A DNA stretch of 64,000 nucleotides from Fictibacillus sp. FJAT-27399 (GCF_001510655.1 NZ_LMVC01000001.1:702576-766575); one strand, 5' to 3'. Positions 17,193 through 26,420 are shown, counted from the first letter of the stretch. The notes: a model not told the origin generated them from the letters alone. Numbers and translations are program-made.

Positions 17193-17474
17193 ATGAAAGG
17201 GTTTACTAGTCTTACATTATACAGTTGTAATGGGAAGGACTTCAGCACGGATGATAGAATTATGCTGTTTATTACAAAATTTCATTTGAAAACCAAAAGT
17301 GAAAAGTGGATGACACTCAGACGGCTGCTTAAAAAGAAGGCAAATCCGCTGGTTGCACATATATTGATCAGTTCAGAATATAGAAGGGATTTTTCGGAAC
17401 TCCTTGAGGATGAAACCGTAAGAGATTTTTATCTGGACTTAAAACAGCCTCGAAAGCAAGCGATACGGGCATAA
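17193..17474 (+). CDS. Small basic hypothetical protein
   Basis: 93 aa, unrecognised. Basic and helical in the middle (KWMTLRRLLKKKANPLVAHIL) with an acidic segment (ELLEDETVRDFY). No signal or membrane segment. GGGAAGGTGAG lies upstream of the ATG. A GC-rich hairpin follows. It stands alone between the disrupted gene and DUF2203. Confidence 0.6.
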   Translation: MKGFTSLTLYSCNGKDFSTDDRIMLFITKFHLKTKSEKWMTLRRLLKKKANPLVAHILISSEYRRDFSELLEDETVRDFYLDLKQPRKQAIRA

Positions 17475-17476
17475 AT

Positions 17477-17496
17477 ATGCCGGGAGGAGCCCGGCA
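17477..17496 (+). terminator. Hairpin after the small hypothetical gene
   Basis: Perfect 8-bp stem ATGCCGGG/CCCGGCAT with a 4-nt loop, but only a weak T tract (TTTCCCC). Possibly a weak terminator or an mRNA-stabilising hairpin. Confidence 0.5.
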
Positions 17497-17585
17497 TTTC
17501 CCCTGCTGAAGAACATAATTGATGCCAATTCTCCAAAGTGTTGCTATAATAGAAGAGTACTTTTACACTAGAGGAGTTTTTAAGC

Positions 17586-17969
17586 ATGAAATATTTTACT
17601 GTTGAAGAAGCGAATCAGCTTCTGCCAGTCATTTCACGTGAGTTAGAATCCCTTCAGCAGCTTCAGCATTCGTTTGTACAATTTTATGATGAATTAGAAC
17701 GATTGCGTTTATCTGAAAATCCCCCGAATGATGATTTTTTTACCATCGAAAGCAAACTGGATTTTATGGAGATTGAAGCTCAAAGCTACATCCATAACAT
17801 TCATTCTTTCGGTGCTGAACTAAAAGATATCCATTCAGGCCTTGTTGATTTTCCAGCTATTATAGGGGATAAAGAAGTGCTGCTTTGCTGGAGGCAGGGA
17901 GAACCTGCGATCACGTATTATCATGGAAAAGAAGACGGTTATATCAACCGGAAATCTTTGGAAAATTAA
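17586..17969 (+). CDS. DUF2203 family protein
   Basis: 127 aa beginning MKYFTVEEANQLLPVI, the hallmark of DUF2203, with the GLVDFPAIIGDKEVLLCWRQGE block near the C-terminus. Cytosolic and helical in its first half. The function of the family is unknown. GAGGAG precedes the ATG. Confidence 0.85.
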   Translation: MKYFTVEEANQLLPVISRELESLQQLQHSFVQFYDELERLRLSENPPNDDFFTIESKLDFMEIEAQSYIHNIHSFGAELKDIHSGLVDFPAIIGDKEVLLCWRQGEPAITYYHGKEDGYINRKSLEN

Positions 17970-18008
17970 GTCCGGAAAATATTTTAAAATTTATTTTCTG
18001 AAAAACGC

Positions 18009-18037
18009 TTGTTTTATTCTCGGAAATTGTTTATGAT
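18009..18037 (+). promoter_or_regulatory. Promoter of the tRNA-Arg gene
   Basis: TTGTTT, 17-bp spacer, TATGAT, ending 21 bp before the tRNA 5' end. Confidence 0.6.
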
Positions 18038-18058
18038 ATATCTCGTGACGGTAACCAA

Positions 18059-18133
18059 GCGCCTATAGTGAAATGGATATCACACGAGATTTCGGCTCTC
18101 GTATTCTGGGTTCGAATCCTGGTGGGCGCGCCA
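18059..18133 (+). tRNA. tRNA-Arg (anticodon UCG), CCA encoded
   Basis: A complete cloverleaf folds by hand: acceptor GCGCCTA/TGGGCGC (18059-18065 with 18123-18129), D stem GTGA/TCAC, anticodon stem CGAGA/TCTCG, 7-nt loop with T33 and anticodon TCG (18092-18094), T arm CTGGG-TTCGAAT-CCTGG, discriminator G, encoded CCA. The anticodon reads CGA codons. In B. subtilis CGN is read by ACG and CCG tRNAs, so a dedicated UCG tRNA is less usual. It stands alone, not in an rRNA-linked cluster. Confidence 0.9.
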
Positions 18134-18149
18134 TTTAAAAGTTATAAAT

Positions 18150-18176
18150 ACCACGGGGTCATACCGGTGGTTTTTT
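18150..18176 (+). terminator. tRNA terminator
   Basis: ACCAC...GTGGT hairpin, imperfect in the upper stem, with six T residues. Confidence 0.65.
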
Positions 18177-18221
18177 ATATGCATTTCAAAAAAAATTCAA
18201 CGTTGCAGGTTGGTGATCATA

Positions 18222-19160
18222 ATGTCAAACGAAATGCAAAAGCCATATCGGATTTTACTTTATTATAAATATGTTCCAATTGAAGAACATGAATATTTTG
18301 CCCGAAAACACTTAAAGTATTGTAAAGAATTAGGCATTCTAGGCAGAATTATTGTTGCTCCTGAAGGGATTAATGGAACGATCTCAGGAACAGTGGAGCA
18401 GACAGAGCAATATATGAGGGATATGAAAAGCGATCCCCGTTTTGCTGACATGGTATTTAAAATTGACGAGAGTGACGAGCATGCGTTCAAAAAAATGTTC
18501 GTGCGTCCTAAAAAAGAGCTTGTAACCTGGCGCCTCGATGAAGATGTCGACCCTAATGAATTAACAGGGAAACGGTTAAGCCCAAAAGAATGGATGGAAA
18601 TGATTCAGAGAGATGATGTCGTGATCGTAGATGGAAGAAACGACTACGAATATGAGATCGGCCATTTCCGAAATGCCATCCGGCCAGATGTTAAGGCATC
18701 CCGTGATTTTCCAAAATGGGTGAGAGAAAACCTTCACCAATTTAAAGATAAAAAAGTCCTCACGTACTGTACTGGAGGAATTCGCTGTGAGAAATTCTCC
18801 GGCTTCCTCCTACAGGAAGGTTTTGAAGATGTTTACCAGCTTCACGGCGGTATTGTCACATACGGAAAAGACGAGGAAACGAAAGGCCGTTATTGGGACG
18901 GTAAAATGTACGTCTTTGATGAGCGGATTTCAGTACCGGTCAACCGAACAGAAGAAGATGTGGTAGTCGCGAAATGCTACTATTGCGGTAAAACAGAAGA
19001 TCGTTATGTTAACTGTGCAAATCCGGAATGCAATCGACAACATGTTTGCTGTAAAGAATGTGAAAAGAAATATAAACGATCTTGTTCCGATGAATGCCGT
19101 GAGCATCCGAAAAACCGTTATGAGATTGAAAACGAAGTTCTAGAAACAAAAGCACAATAA
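18222..19160 (+). CDS. trhO: tRNA uridine(34) hydroxylase TrhO (rhodanese-domain)
   Basis: 312 aa. TrhO hydroxylates wobble U34 of tRNAs, giving ho5U (mo5U in Bacillus). N-terminal acylphosphatase-like domain (about 1-100), rhodanese domain with Cys183 in [11 protein letters not shown], and a C-terminal Cys-rich zinc-like segment ([26 protein letters not shown]). ATG 18222 is chosen over upstream in-frame GTG/TTG codons. It follows a tRNA gene, perhaps by chance. Confidence 0.92.
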   Translation: MSNEMQKPYRILLYYKYVPIEEHEYFARKHLKYCKELGILGRIIVAPEGINGTISGTVEQTEQYMRDMKSDPRFADMVFKIDESDEHAFKKMFVRPKKELVTWRLDEDVDPNELTGKRLSPKEWMEMIQRDDVVIVDGRNDYEYEIGHFRNAIRPDVKASRDFPKWVRENLHQFKDKKVLTYCTGGIRCEKFSGFLLQEGFEDVYQLHGGIVTYGKDEETKGRYWDGKMYVFDERISVPVNRTEEDVVVAKCYYCGKTEDRYVNCANPECNRQHVCCKECEKKYKRSCSDECREHPKNRYEIENEVLETKAQ

Positions 19161-19170
19161 TAAAATCACT

Positions 19171-19205
19171 CAAGCAGTCAGCTTACGCTGGCTGCTTTTT
19201 TCTTT
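19171..19205 (+). terminator. Rho-independent terminator after trhO
   Basis: AGCAG-CAGC/GCTG-CTGCT hairpin followed by a T run. Confidence 0.85.
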
Positions 19206-19289
19206 CAAAATCTTTCACCTTCAATTTGAATGATTTTGACAGAAAATTAAACTATTTGAATGATATTGATTGTTTATGATAGTTTTTGA

Positions 19290-19318
19290 TTGTTTTTTGA
19301 AAGGGCTTACTTTATAAT
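19290..19318 (+). promoter_or_regulatory. fru operon promoter with cre-like site
   Basis: TTGTTT (19290-19295), 17-bp spacer, TATAAT (19313-19318). Inside the spacer TGAAAGGGCTTACT (19298-19311) matches the CcpA cre consensus TGWAARCGYTWNCW at 13 of 14 positions; the mismatch is in the central CG. Upstream, GATTGTTT occurs twice (19268-19275, 19288-19295), a possible FruR operator. Regulation is inferred. Confidence 0.55.
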
Positions 19319-19342
19319 GGGTTATTAAGAGGGAGGGCTGGT

Positions 19343-20092
19343 ATGTTATTTACATTGCGGCAAGAAATTATTCTTTCACTTATGGAAAAACAAAAAGTGG
19401 TTACACTTGAAGAGCTTGTTCAGGAAACCGGTTCTTCAGAGTCAACGATCCGCAGAGATTTGGACAGACTTGAAAAAGCAAAAAAACTAAAACGCATTCA
19501 TGGGGGAGCATCCAGGATAGAAGATAAATTGGAAGAGCCGTCCGTAGAAGAAAAAAATCTTAGAAACATGAACGAAAAACGGGCGATCGCTCAATATGCC
19601 GCTTCTATTATTGAAGAACATGAATGTGTTTATCTTGATGCCGGCACGACAACGCTCCAAATGATACCTTACTTAAATCCCTCAAATCTCATTGTGGTGA
19701 CAAACGGCATTCAGCAGGTTGGGCCACTAGTAGAAAAAGGAATATCTACTTATCTGGTCGGAGGGATGATTAAATCTAAAACCGGAGCCATGATCGGCAG
19801 CGGTGCCATAAAAAGTCTTGAGAATTATCGGTTTGACAAATGCTTTATCGGTATTAATGGGATTCACGATGAATGGGGTTACACGACGCCAGACCCTGAA
19901 GAGTCCATTTTAAAGCAGAAGGTGCTGGAACTCTCACAAGAAAGTTTTGTTTTAGCAGACCCCTCGAAATTCGGAAAAAGCACGTTTTCAAAAGTAGCTT
20001 CACTGCAAGAAGCGTCCATCATCACAGTGAAAAGCAACATTCAACTGACATCTTATGAAAAGAAGACGATTGTAAAGGCGGTGGAATTTTGA
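19343..20092 (+). CDS. fruR: DeoR-family regulator of fructose utilisation FruR
   Basis: 249 aa. N-terminal DeoR winged helix (SLMEKQKVVTLEELVQETGS; SESTIRRDLDRLEK) followed by the sugar-phosphate sensor domain (DAGTTTLQMIPYL, FIGINGIH, ILKQKVLELSQES). In the family fructose-1-phosphate relieves repression of fruRKA. GAGGGAGGG precedes the ATG. The stop overlaps the fruK start. Confidence 0.92.
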   Translation: MLFTLRQEIILSLMEKQKVVTLEELVQETGSSESTIRRDLDRLEKAKKLKRIHGGASRIEDKLEEPSVEEKNLRNMNEKRAIAQYAASIIEEHECVYLDAGTTTLQMIPYLNPSNLIVVTNGIQQVGPLVEKGISTYLVGGMIKSKTGAMIGSGAIKSLENYRFDKCFIGINGIHDEWGYTTPDPEESILKQKVLELSQESFVLADPSKFGKSTFSKVASLQEASIITVKSNIQLTSYEKKTIVKAVEF

Positions 20093-21063
20093 TCTATACA
20101 GTTACCTTAAATCCCTCCATTGATTATTTTGTTAAAGTCAATGAGCTGAATGAAGGATCCATCAACCTTGCTGACGAGCAAAACATCGTGGCTGGCGGTA
20201 AAGGAATAAACGTTTCAAAAGTTTTAAAAAACCTTGGAATCGAAAGTATTGCCACAGGCTTTATAGGCGGTTTTACAGGGGATTATATTGAACAGTCTCT
20301 TCAGAAAGATAACATAGGCACACAGTTTGTCAGAGTTCATGAACAGTCAAGAATCAACATTAAACTAAACACAGGGAAAGAAACAGAGATTAACGGGATC
20401 TCCCCGGAGATAAGCTCAGTTAATCTTTCTTTGCTGGAGAAGAATTTATTTTCCAAATTAAAGGAAGATGACTTTGTTGTACTAGCAGGCAGTCTTCCTT
20501 CTAGTTTACCTGTCAAATTTTATGGTCAACTAATAGCAGGCATCCGATCGAAAGGATCTCAAGTCCTATTGGATACCAAGGGAAATCCATTGCAGGAAGC
20601 ATTAAGGCATCATCCATTTTTAATTAAACCAAACCATCATGAACTTGGAGATCTAGTTGGAGCAGCCATTGAAAATCCATCTGATGCCGTATTTTATGGC
20701 AAGCAGCTGATTCATGAAGGTGCGGAAAACGTCTTAGTTTCCATGGCGGGCCAAGGTGCTGTTTTTGTATCAAAAACAATTTCTGCGTATGCCAATGTCC
20801 CATCTGGAATCGTAAAAAACTCAGTCGGTGCAGGCGATTCCGTAGTAGCAGGTTTTTTAGCACATTACACACAGCATCAAAATCTTTTGGAGGCCTTTAA
20901 GTATGGTGTCACTGCCGGCAGTGCTTCCGCCTTTTCAGCCGGATTCTGCACAGCAGCTGAAATCGAGAGATATCTGCCTGAAGTTAAGGTAGAAGTTATA
21001 GAGGGGGATAAGAATGAAAATTACAGAATTAATCACGAAAGAGACGATAAAACTTCATCTTGA
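20089..21063 (+). CDS. fruK: 1-phosphofructokinase FruK
   Basis: 324 aa PfkB-family kinase converting fructose-1-phosphate to fructose-1,6-bisphosphate. N-terminal TLNPSIDYFV, GGKGINVSKVL, GSLPSSLP, and the catalytic GAGDSVVAGF block are present. TTG start overlapping fruR by 4 nt. The C-terminus runs 50 nt into fruA, a larger overlap than usual; a +1 extension of the kinase tail (KNENYRINHERDDKTSS) is probably dispensable. Confidence 0.92.
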   Translation: MIYTVTLNPSIDYFVKVNELNEGSINLADEQNIVAGGKGINVSKVLKNLGIESIATGFIGGFTGDYIEQSLQKDNIGTQFVRVHEQSRINIKLNTGKETEINGISPEISSVNLSLLEKNLFSKLKEDDFVVLAGSLPSSLPVKFYGQLIAGIRSKGSQVLLDTKGNPLQEALRHHPFLIKPNHHELGDLVGAAIENPSDAVFYGKQLIHEGAENVLVSMAGQGAVFVSKTISAYANVPSGIVKNSVGAGDSVVAGFLAHYTQHQNLLEAFKYGVTAGSASAFSAGFCTAAEIERYLPEVKVEVIEGDKNENYRINHERDDKTSS

Positions 21064-22903
21064 ATCGAAGGAAAAAGCAGATGTGATAGATGAACTGGTT
21101 CAGAAATTGGATGAAGCAGGAAAACTGAATAATAGGAAAGCTTTTAAAGAGGCTATAATGGCGAGAGAATCACAAAGCACGACAGGGATTGGAGAAGGCA
21201 TCGCCATTCCGCATGCCAAAACTGCTGCAGTCCAATTTCCTGCCATCGCCTTCGGAAGAAGTGTGGATGGGCTTGATTATGATTCCCTGGACGGCCAGCC
21301 TTCCAAGCTGTTTTTTATGATTGCCGCCAGTGAAGGAGCCAACAATGAGCATCTTGAAACGTTATCCAAGCTCTCTGCATTTTTGATGGATATGAAGTTT
21401 CGTGAAGGGCTTCTTCATGCCAAGGATGAAGATGAAATAATAGCGATGATCAACGAAAAAGAAGAGGCTGAGGAAGCAGGAAAGGAAAAGGAAGCTGGAC
21501 CTCTTGAAACAGAAAAAGATCAGCCATTGCTTCTTGCCGTTACTGCCTGCCCTACAGGAATTGCCCATACCTATATGGCTGCAGATTCTCTAAAAGCAAA
21601 GGCAGCAGAATTAGGTATGCTGTTAAAAGTAGAAACAAATGGCTCAAGCGGTGTAAAGAACAAATTAACCTCCACAGAAATTGAAAAGGCCACTGCCATT
21701 ATTGTTGCTGCTGATAAACAAGTGGAAATGGAACGTTTCAGCGGAAAAACACTGATACAAGTACCTGTAGCACAGGCAATCAGAAATCCAGAAAGCCTGC
21801 TGAAAGATGCAGCGGCTAAAAAGGGAACCGTTTACAATCCAGGAAACAGGCCATCGGGCTCAGAAAACGAAGGGAAAACGAAACAAAAGTCGGCCTTTTA
21901 CCGCCATCTTATGAATGGTGTGTCCAACATGCTTCCGTTTGTAGTCGGAGGAGGTATCCTGATTGCCATCTCCTTTATGTTTGGTATCCATTCTGCCGAT
22001 CCCAAAGATCCTTCTTACAACCAGTTTGCAGCTGCACTCGATACGATCGGAGGAAAAACAGCCTTTGCATTGATGGTAGCCGTACTTGCCGGTTTCATTG
22101 CACGAAGCATTGCTGACAGTCCTGGATTCGCACCGGGAATGGTCGGAGGATTCTTGGCATCAACGGGCCAAAGCGGGTTTTTAGGTGGACTAATCGCAGG
22201 ATTTCTTGCAGGGTACATCGTCCTTGGGCTGAAAAGACTGCTGGCATGGCTGCCAACTTCTCTTGAAGGAATTAAGCCTGTCCTTCTCTATCCTGTTTTT
22301 GGTATTCTACTTACCGGATTGATTATGATCTTCGTCATAAACGGACCTGTACACGCATTGAATGTAGCGCTATCTGACTGGCTGCAAGGATTAGGAAAAG
22401 GGAATGCCATCCTGGTGGGCTTGCTGCTCGGAGGAATGATGGCGATTGATATGGGAGGACCAATCAACAAAGCAGCCTTTACATTTGGTATTGCTATGAT
22501 TGATGCAGGTAACTTTGCTCCCCATGCTGCCATTATGGCAGGCGGTATGGTTCCGCCACTCGGATTAGCCATTGCAACTACTATTTTTAAAAACAAGTTT
22601 ACAAAGCAAGAACGTGAAGCCGGAAAAACATGCTATGTTATGGGACTTTCCTTCATTACCGAGGGAGCCATTCCATTTGCTGCTGCTGATCCTGGACGAG
22701 TCATTCCTTCCATTGTGGCAGGTTCTGCAACAGCTGGAGCGTTGACCATGCTGTTTGGTATCGGTCTGCGGGCACCTCATGGAGGAGTATTTGTTATACC
22801 GTTTGTTGAAGGCAATCCTCTTCTATATGGCCTCGCAATCTTAATTGGAGCCATCGTGACAGCGGTTCTTGTCGGGTTCTGGAAAAAACCTGTTCAGCAA
22901 TAA
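21014..22903 (+). CDS. fruA: PTS fructose transporter EIIABC
   Basis: 629 aa. Domains in order: EIIA (about 1-150, phospho-His67 in AIPHAK), an acidic Glu/Lys linker, EIIB (about 170-275, phospho-Cys179 in VTACPTGIAHT) and EIIC membrane domain (about 295-625). It imports fructose and delivers fructose-1-phosphate to FruK. GAGGGGG lies upstream of the ATG, inside fruK. Confidence 0.95.
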   Translation: MKITELITKETIKLHLESKEKADVIDELVQKLDEAGKLNNRKAFKEAIMARESQSTTGIGEGIAIPHAKTAAVQFPAIAFGRSVDGLDYDSLDGQPSKLFFMIAASEGANNEHLETLSKLSAFLMDMKFREGLLHAKDEDEIIAMINEKEEAEEAGKEKEAGPLETEKDQPLLLAVTACPTGIAHTYMAADSLKAKAAELGMLLKVETNGSSGVKNKLTSTEIEKATAIIVAADKQVEMERFSGKTLIQVPVAQAIRNPESLLKDAAAKKGTVYNPGNRPSGSENEGKTKQKSAFYRHLMNGVSNMLPFVVGGGILIAISFMFGIHSADPKDPSYNQFAAALDTIGGKTAFALMVAVLAGFIARSIADSPGFAPGMVGGFLASTGQSGFLGGLIAGFLAGYIVLGLKRLLAWLPTSLEGIKPVLLYPVFGILLTGLIMIFVINGPVHALNVALSDWLQGLGKGNAILVGLLLGGMMAIDMGGPINKAAFTFGIAMIDAGNFAPHAAIMAGGMVPPLGLAIATTIFKNKFTKQEREAGKTCYVMGLSFITEGAIPFAAADPGRVIPSIVAGSATAGALTMLFGIGLRAPHGGVFVIPFVEGNPLLYGLAILIGAIVTAVLVGFWKKPVQQ

Positions 22904-22912
22904 AACCAGGTA

Positions 22913-22947
22913 AGCCATCCAACGCCAAATGGATGGCTTTTTCTTTT
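22913..22947 (+). terminator. fru operon terminator
   Basis: AGCCATCCA/TGGATGGCT stem followed by a T-rich run. Confidence 0.9.
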
Positions 22948-22999
22948 CCCGGAAGTGATGCTATGATAGAAAAGAGAGGTCTAAGAAGGAGTGTAAAAG

Positions 23000-23311
23000 A
23001 TGGATCCCAATGAAATTGAAAACAAAATTATTCAAAATTTTAAACAGGATGAAGGCATGATGATTCTTGTATTTGCTCAATGGTGCATCAATCAAGGAAT
23101 TGATCCAAAACAGCTCTATTTTCGGGCATATCCGGGCCAGACTGAGAATGAATTATTAAACCATATGCTTGAACAAACCGTCCCTAAAGAGGAAGCTGAA
23201 GAAATCCCGGATGCAACCGTCCTTGGTGTATTATCTTTGTTCGGAAACGAAGATTTGGCATTTGAAGTATCAAACGAAATCGAAAGGAGAGCAAAACATG
23301 GAGCAGATTGA
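23000..23311 (+). CDS. Small hypothetical protein upstream of kapB
   Basis: 103-aa soluble, acidic, Gln/Glu-rich protein (MDPNEIENKIIQNFKQDEGM...), unrecognised. AGAAGGAG precedes the ATG. It overlaps kapB by 14 nt, so the two are translationally linked. Confidence 0.7.
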   Translation: MDPNEIENKIIQNFKQDEGMMILVFAQWCINQGIDPKQLYFRAYPGQTENELLNHMLEQTVPKEEAEEIPDATVLGVLSLFGNEDLAFEVSNEIERRAKHGAD

Positions 23312-23678
23312 ACCAGGCATGAAAGTGACGGCGCTTTATAAAACGGGGAAATACATAGGTGAAGCAGAACAAATAAAAAATGGAAAGGTGCTTGTCAGTG
23401 TTCTCTCTGTATTGAAACACCCTAGACAAGGTGATCTGCATAATCCGAACCAATCGGATGTTCCGTTTTTTCATCAAAGAAAAGCACTGGCCCTGCATGA
23501 AAAGACTTGGGCTCCCATCCATACTGTAAAACCATTTGATGGAGAGATTCCCGATTATTCCTCCTCCCTAAAAGCTGCATTTGAGGAACATCTTCTTGAA
23601 GTAGTGGAAACAGACAATCAGTGGGCTCAAAAATCTTTGGAAGAATTAAAGAAGCTAAAAAAAGAATACAAGCTATAG
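23298..23678 (+). CDS. kapB: Kinase-associated protein KapB
   Basis: 126 aa of the KapB family: a beta-rich N-terminal part (GMKVTALYKTGKYIGE) and the conserved VLSVLKHPRQGDLHNPN and FFHQRKALALHEKTW blocks. In B. subtilis KapB is needed for KinB input to the sporulation phosphorelay. Despite the lipoprotein label of the family no lipobox is present here. AAGGAGAG precedes ATG 23298. The next gene is nadE rather than kapD. Confidence 0.85.
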   Translation: MEQIEPGMKVTALYKTGKYIGEAEQIKNGKVLVSVLSVLKHPRQGDLHNPNQSDVPFFHQRKALALHEKTWAPIHTVKPFDGEIPDYSSSLKAAFEEHLLEVVETDNQWAQKSLEELKKLKKEYKL

Positions 23679-23708
23679 ATAAAACTATGATGAAAAAATC
23701 GCAAGTGT

Positions 23709-23754
23709 TATAATATGATGTGATAAAACCTGACATGGTTTTTGATGACAGGTT
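23709..23754 (+). promoter_or_regulatory. nadE -10 element and inverted repeat
   Basis: TATAAT at 23709-23714 with a weak -35. Just downstream, AACCTG (23727-23732) and CAGGTT (23749-23754) form an inverted repeat with TGACA near the middle, possibly an operator or 5' hairpin for nadE. No specific regulator is claimed. Confidence 0.35.
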
Positions 23755-23796
23755 ACAGGGTAATATAAATTTAACGCTACGATAAAGGTGGATGGC

Positions 23797-24627
23797 ATGA
23801 TGAATGAGACACAGCAAAAAATTATTCAGGACCTCGGAGTAAAACCTGAAATTAATCCGCGGGAAGAAATTCAGAACCGTGTAGGATTCATGAAAGAGTA
23901 TTTAAAAAAGAACGGTCTGCACGGCTTTGTTCTAGGCATCAGCGGAGGCCAGGATTCATCGCTCGCCGGGAAACTTGCACAGCTGGCAATCAACGAATTA
24001 AAAGAAGAAACCCACGATCAAAACTATCAGTTCATTGCAGTACGGCTGCCGTACGGAGTACAAAAAGATGAAGAAGATGCACAGCGAGCATTAAAATTTA
24101 TCCAGCCAGATAAAACCCTTACCATCAATATTAAGGGAGCGGTCGATGCTTCTGCTAAAGCATTTCATAATGCAACCGGCGGGAAAATAACAGATTTTCT
24201 AAAAGGCAACATTAAAGCGAGAGAGCGTATGAAGGTTCAATATGATATCGCTGCAGCAAATAAATCTCTTGTTATAGGAACCGACCATGCAGCCGAGGCT
24301 ATTACGGGCTTCTTTACAAAGTATGGGGACGGAGCCTGTGACCTTGTTCCGCTCACAGGCCTTAGCAAAAGGCAAGGTAAGGCTTTATTGAAAGAGCTAG
24401 GGGCAGACGAAAAACTTTATTTGAAAGTACCTACGGCGGATTTGGAAGACGACAAGCCGCTCGTACCGGATGAAACCGCTCTTGGAATTACTTATGAAGA
24501 ACTGGATGATTACTTGGAAGGCAAAGAAGTATCACCTGAATCGAAAGAAAAAATTGAACACAGGTATATGATTACTGAGCACAAGCGCCGTTTGCCTGCA
24601 GCTCCTGATGATAATTGGTGGAAATAA
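23797..24627 (+). CDS. nadE: Ammonia-dependent NAD synthetase NadE
   Basis: 276 aa. It amidates nicotinate adenine dinucleotide to NAD with ammonia and ATP. The PP-loop SGGQDSS lies at 49-55, with the family blocks [37 protein letters not shown] and [10 protein letters not shown]; the tail ends DDNWWK. No glutaminase domain. ATG 23797 is chosen on AAAGGTGG spacing; ATG 23800 is an alternative. Confidence 0.95.
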   Translation: MMNETQQKIIQDLGVKPEINPREEIQNRVGFMKEYLKKNGLHGFVLGISGGQDSSLAGKLAQLAINELKEETHDQNYQFIAVRLPYGVQKDEEDAQRALKFIQPDKTLTINIKGAVDASAKAFHNATGGKITDFLKGNIKARERMKVQYDIAAANKSLVIGTDHAAEAITGFFTKYGDGACDLVPLTGLSKRQGKALLKELGADEKLYLKVPTADLEDDKPLVPDETALGITYEELDDYLEGKEVSPESKEKIEHRYMITEHKRRLPAAPDDNWWK

Positions 24628-24640
24628 AGTGAAACTCATT

Positions 24641-24668
24641 AAAAGCAGACAAATGTCTGCTTTTTTTC
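24641..24668 (+). terminator. nadE terminator
   Basis: AAAGCAGAC/GTCTGCTTT hairpin with T run. Confidence 0.92.
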
Positions 24669-24722
24669 ATGGAAAAGATGATGTATACTTATTTTGGAAT
24701 GATGTGAGAAAGGAAGCAAACT

Positions 24723-24977
24723 GTGAGTAAAAAAGCAAAAATTGTATTTGTAATCAGTACACTTGTTTTTGTTATTGTATTATTTTCCTCCATACAAAGG
24801 GAAAATACCCGAAAAGAGAACTTAAAAGCAATGGGCGATTATTTCAACAAAAAGTTTGAGTTAGATGAAGATCTGAAAAGCCAATACGATAATAAATTTA
24901 AAGTTAAAGTAGGGAAAGAACGCTATATCGTCACATTGAAAAACAAAAAAGTGGTTTCAGCAAAGAAGGAGTCCTAA
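24723..24977 (+). CDS. Small membrane-anchored hypothetical protein
   Basis: 84 aa with GTG start (AAAGGAAG upstream). Residues about 7-24 form one hydrophobic helix; the rest is a charged Lys/Asp/Glu-rich extracytoplasmic or cytosolic domain (YFNKKFELDEDLKSQYDN). Monocistronic, between two terminators. Not recognised. Confidence 0.65.
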   Translation: MSKKAKIVFVISTLVFVIVLFSSIQRENTRKENLKAMGDYFNKKFELDEDLKSQYDNKFKVKVGKERYIVTLKNKKVVSAKKES

Positions 24978-24984
24978 ACACAAG

Positions 24985-25016
24985 AAGATTGCCAAAATAA
25001 AGGCAATCTTTTTTTG
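24985..25016 (+). terminator. Rho-independent terminator
   Basis: AAGATTGCC/GGCAATCTT stem with seven T residues. Confidence 0.92.
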
Positions 25017-25155
25017 AGGAAAAAATGATTTAGAAGGTTTAAAACATTTCAAGTTTTCCAGCAACCAATTTGACAGGATATGGTATTTTTCGTATAGTTA
25101 GAAAGCTGATGTACCAAAGCTTTAATCATAAAAGTCGAAAAGAAGGAGGGTGAAC

Positions 25156-26412
25156 ATGCGTTTTAAAGATTTTCACCCCAATATTAAAATCCGGATTGTT
25201 GAATCACTGCTCTCGGGATCCATAGGAGCCATGATCTATCCTTTTATGGCTATTTATTTAGCAGAAAGAGTTGGTGAATCCCTAACCGGCATATTGTTAA
25301 TTATCAATATAGCGGTTGGCTTCCTCGTTGGATTTTACGGCGGTTATTACGCAGACACCATTGGCCGTAAGAAAATCATGGCCATTGCAGAGACGTTAAG
25401 ATTTGCTAGTGTACTGATTATGGCAGCAGCAAATGGCCCATGGGTACATTCGGAAATGGCCGCTGCTTACATAACAATAGCCATGATGATGGTTAACAGC
25501 ATCTGCTGGGGACTGGCAGGCCCAGCGGCCAGTGCGATGCTGATTGATGTGAGCACTCCAGAGAACCGGAAATTCATGTATGGTATCACCTATTGGACAA
25601 ATAATCTTTCAATTGCTCTTGGGGGTTTGGCAGGTGGCTACTTGTTTAAAGATTATCTTTTTGAATTGCTTATCGGCCTAACCATTGTTTCCATGGTATC
25701 CGTTATTCTTGTCGTATTTTTTATCAAGGAAACCTATGTTCCTGTGAAGAAGACAGTAAAGAAAAGCGTACTGGCTGATATTTTATCCAGCTATAGAATC
25801 GTTTTTAAAGATACAACTTTCATTTTGTTTATTGTTGCTTATTTATTGGTCTTATCTCTTGAATTTCATTTATCAAACTATGTTTCTGTCCGCTTAAGCC
25901 AAGATATGCCTGTTCAGAAATTTTTCAACTTCTCAGTAGATGGCTTCAACATGCTGGGAATTCTGAGAACAGAAAACACATTGCTTGTCGTAGTTCTTGC
26001 TGTTCTTGTCAGCAAGATCACTTCGCGCTTCAAAGACAAACGTGTTTTCTTTCTGGGACTTGCTTTGTATACTGTGGGTTACTTAACCATATCCTACAGC
26101 AATCATGGCTTGATTCTGCTTACAGTTATGGTCATCGCTACGGTTGGAGAATTGATGTTTGTTCCAATTGAACAGTCCTATCTTGCCGACATTCCTCCCG
26201 ATGATCTCCGCAGTTCTTACATGGCGGTGAGCGGAATGGTATACCGGGGAGCAATGACCATTGCCGCAGTCAGCATTACACTCGGCCATTTTATCCCTCG
26301 AATGGGGATGACCTTTATATTCATGTTAATGGCTTGTACAGGAATTGCCATTTTTATTAAAGTGCTGCCTTCTCTGGAGGAAAAACGCACGAAGCAAAAA
26401 CAAACAGCCTAA
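25156..26412 (+). CDS. Major facilitator superfamily transporter
   Basis: 418 aa with about 12 membrane segments. The MFS loop 2-3 motif appears as GGYYADTIGRKKIM, and the central loop is ETYVPVKKTVKKS. Drug:H+ antiporter-like (MdtH/YttB type); the substrate is unknown. ATG 25156 is chosen with AAGGAGGG upstream, over in-frame GTG 25150. Confidence 0.82.
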   Translation: MRFKDFHPNIKIRIVESLLSGSIGAMIYPFMAIYLAERVGESLTGILLIINIAVGFLVGFYGGYYADTIGRKKIMAIAETLRFASVLIMAAANGPWVHSEMAAAYITIAMMMVNSICWGLAGPAASAMLIDVSTPENRKFMYGITYWTNNLSIALGGLAGGYLFKDYLFELLIGLTIVSMVSVILVVFFIKETYVPVKKTVKKSVLADILSSYRIVFKDTTFILFIVAYLLVLSLEFHLSNYVSVRLSQDMPVQKFFNFSVDGFNMLGILRTENTLLVVVLAVLVSKITSRFKDKRVFFLGLALYTVGYLTISYSNHGLILLTVMVIATVGELMFVPIEQSYLADIPPDDLRSSYMAVSGMVYRGAMTIAAVSITLGHFIPRMGMTFIFMLMACTGIAIFIKVLPSLEEKRTKQKQTA

Positions 26413-26420
26413 TCAATAAC

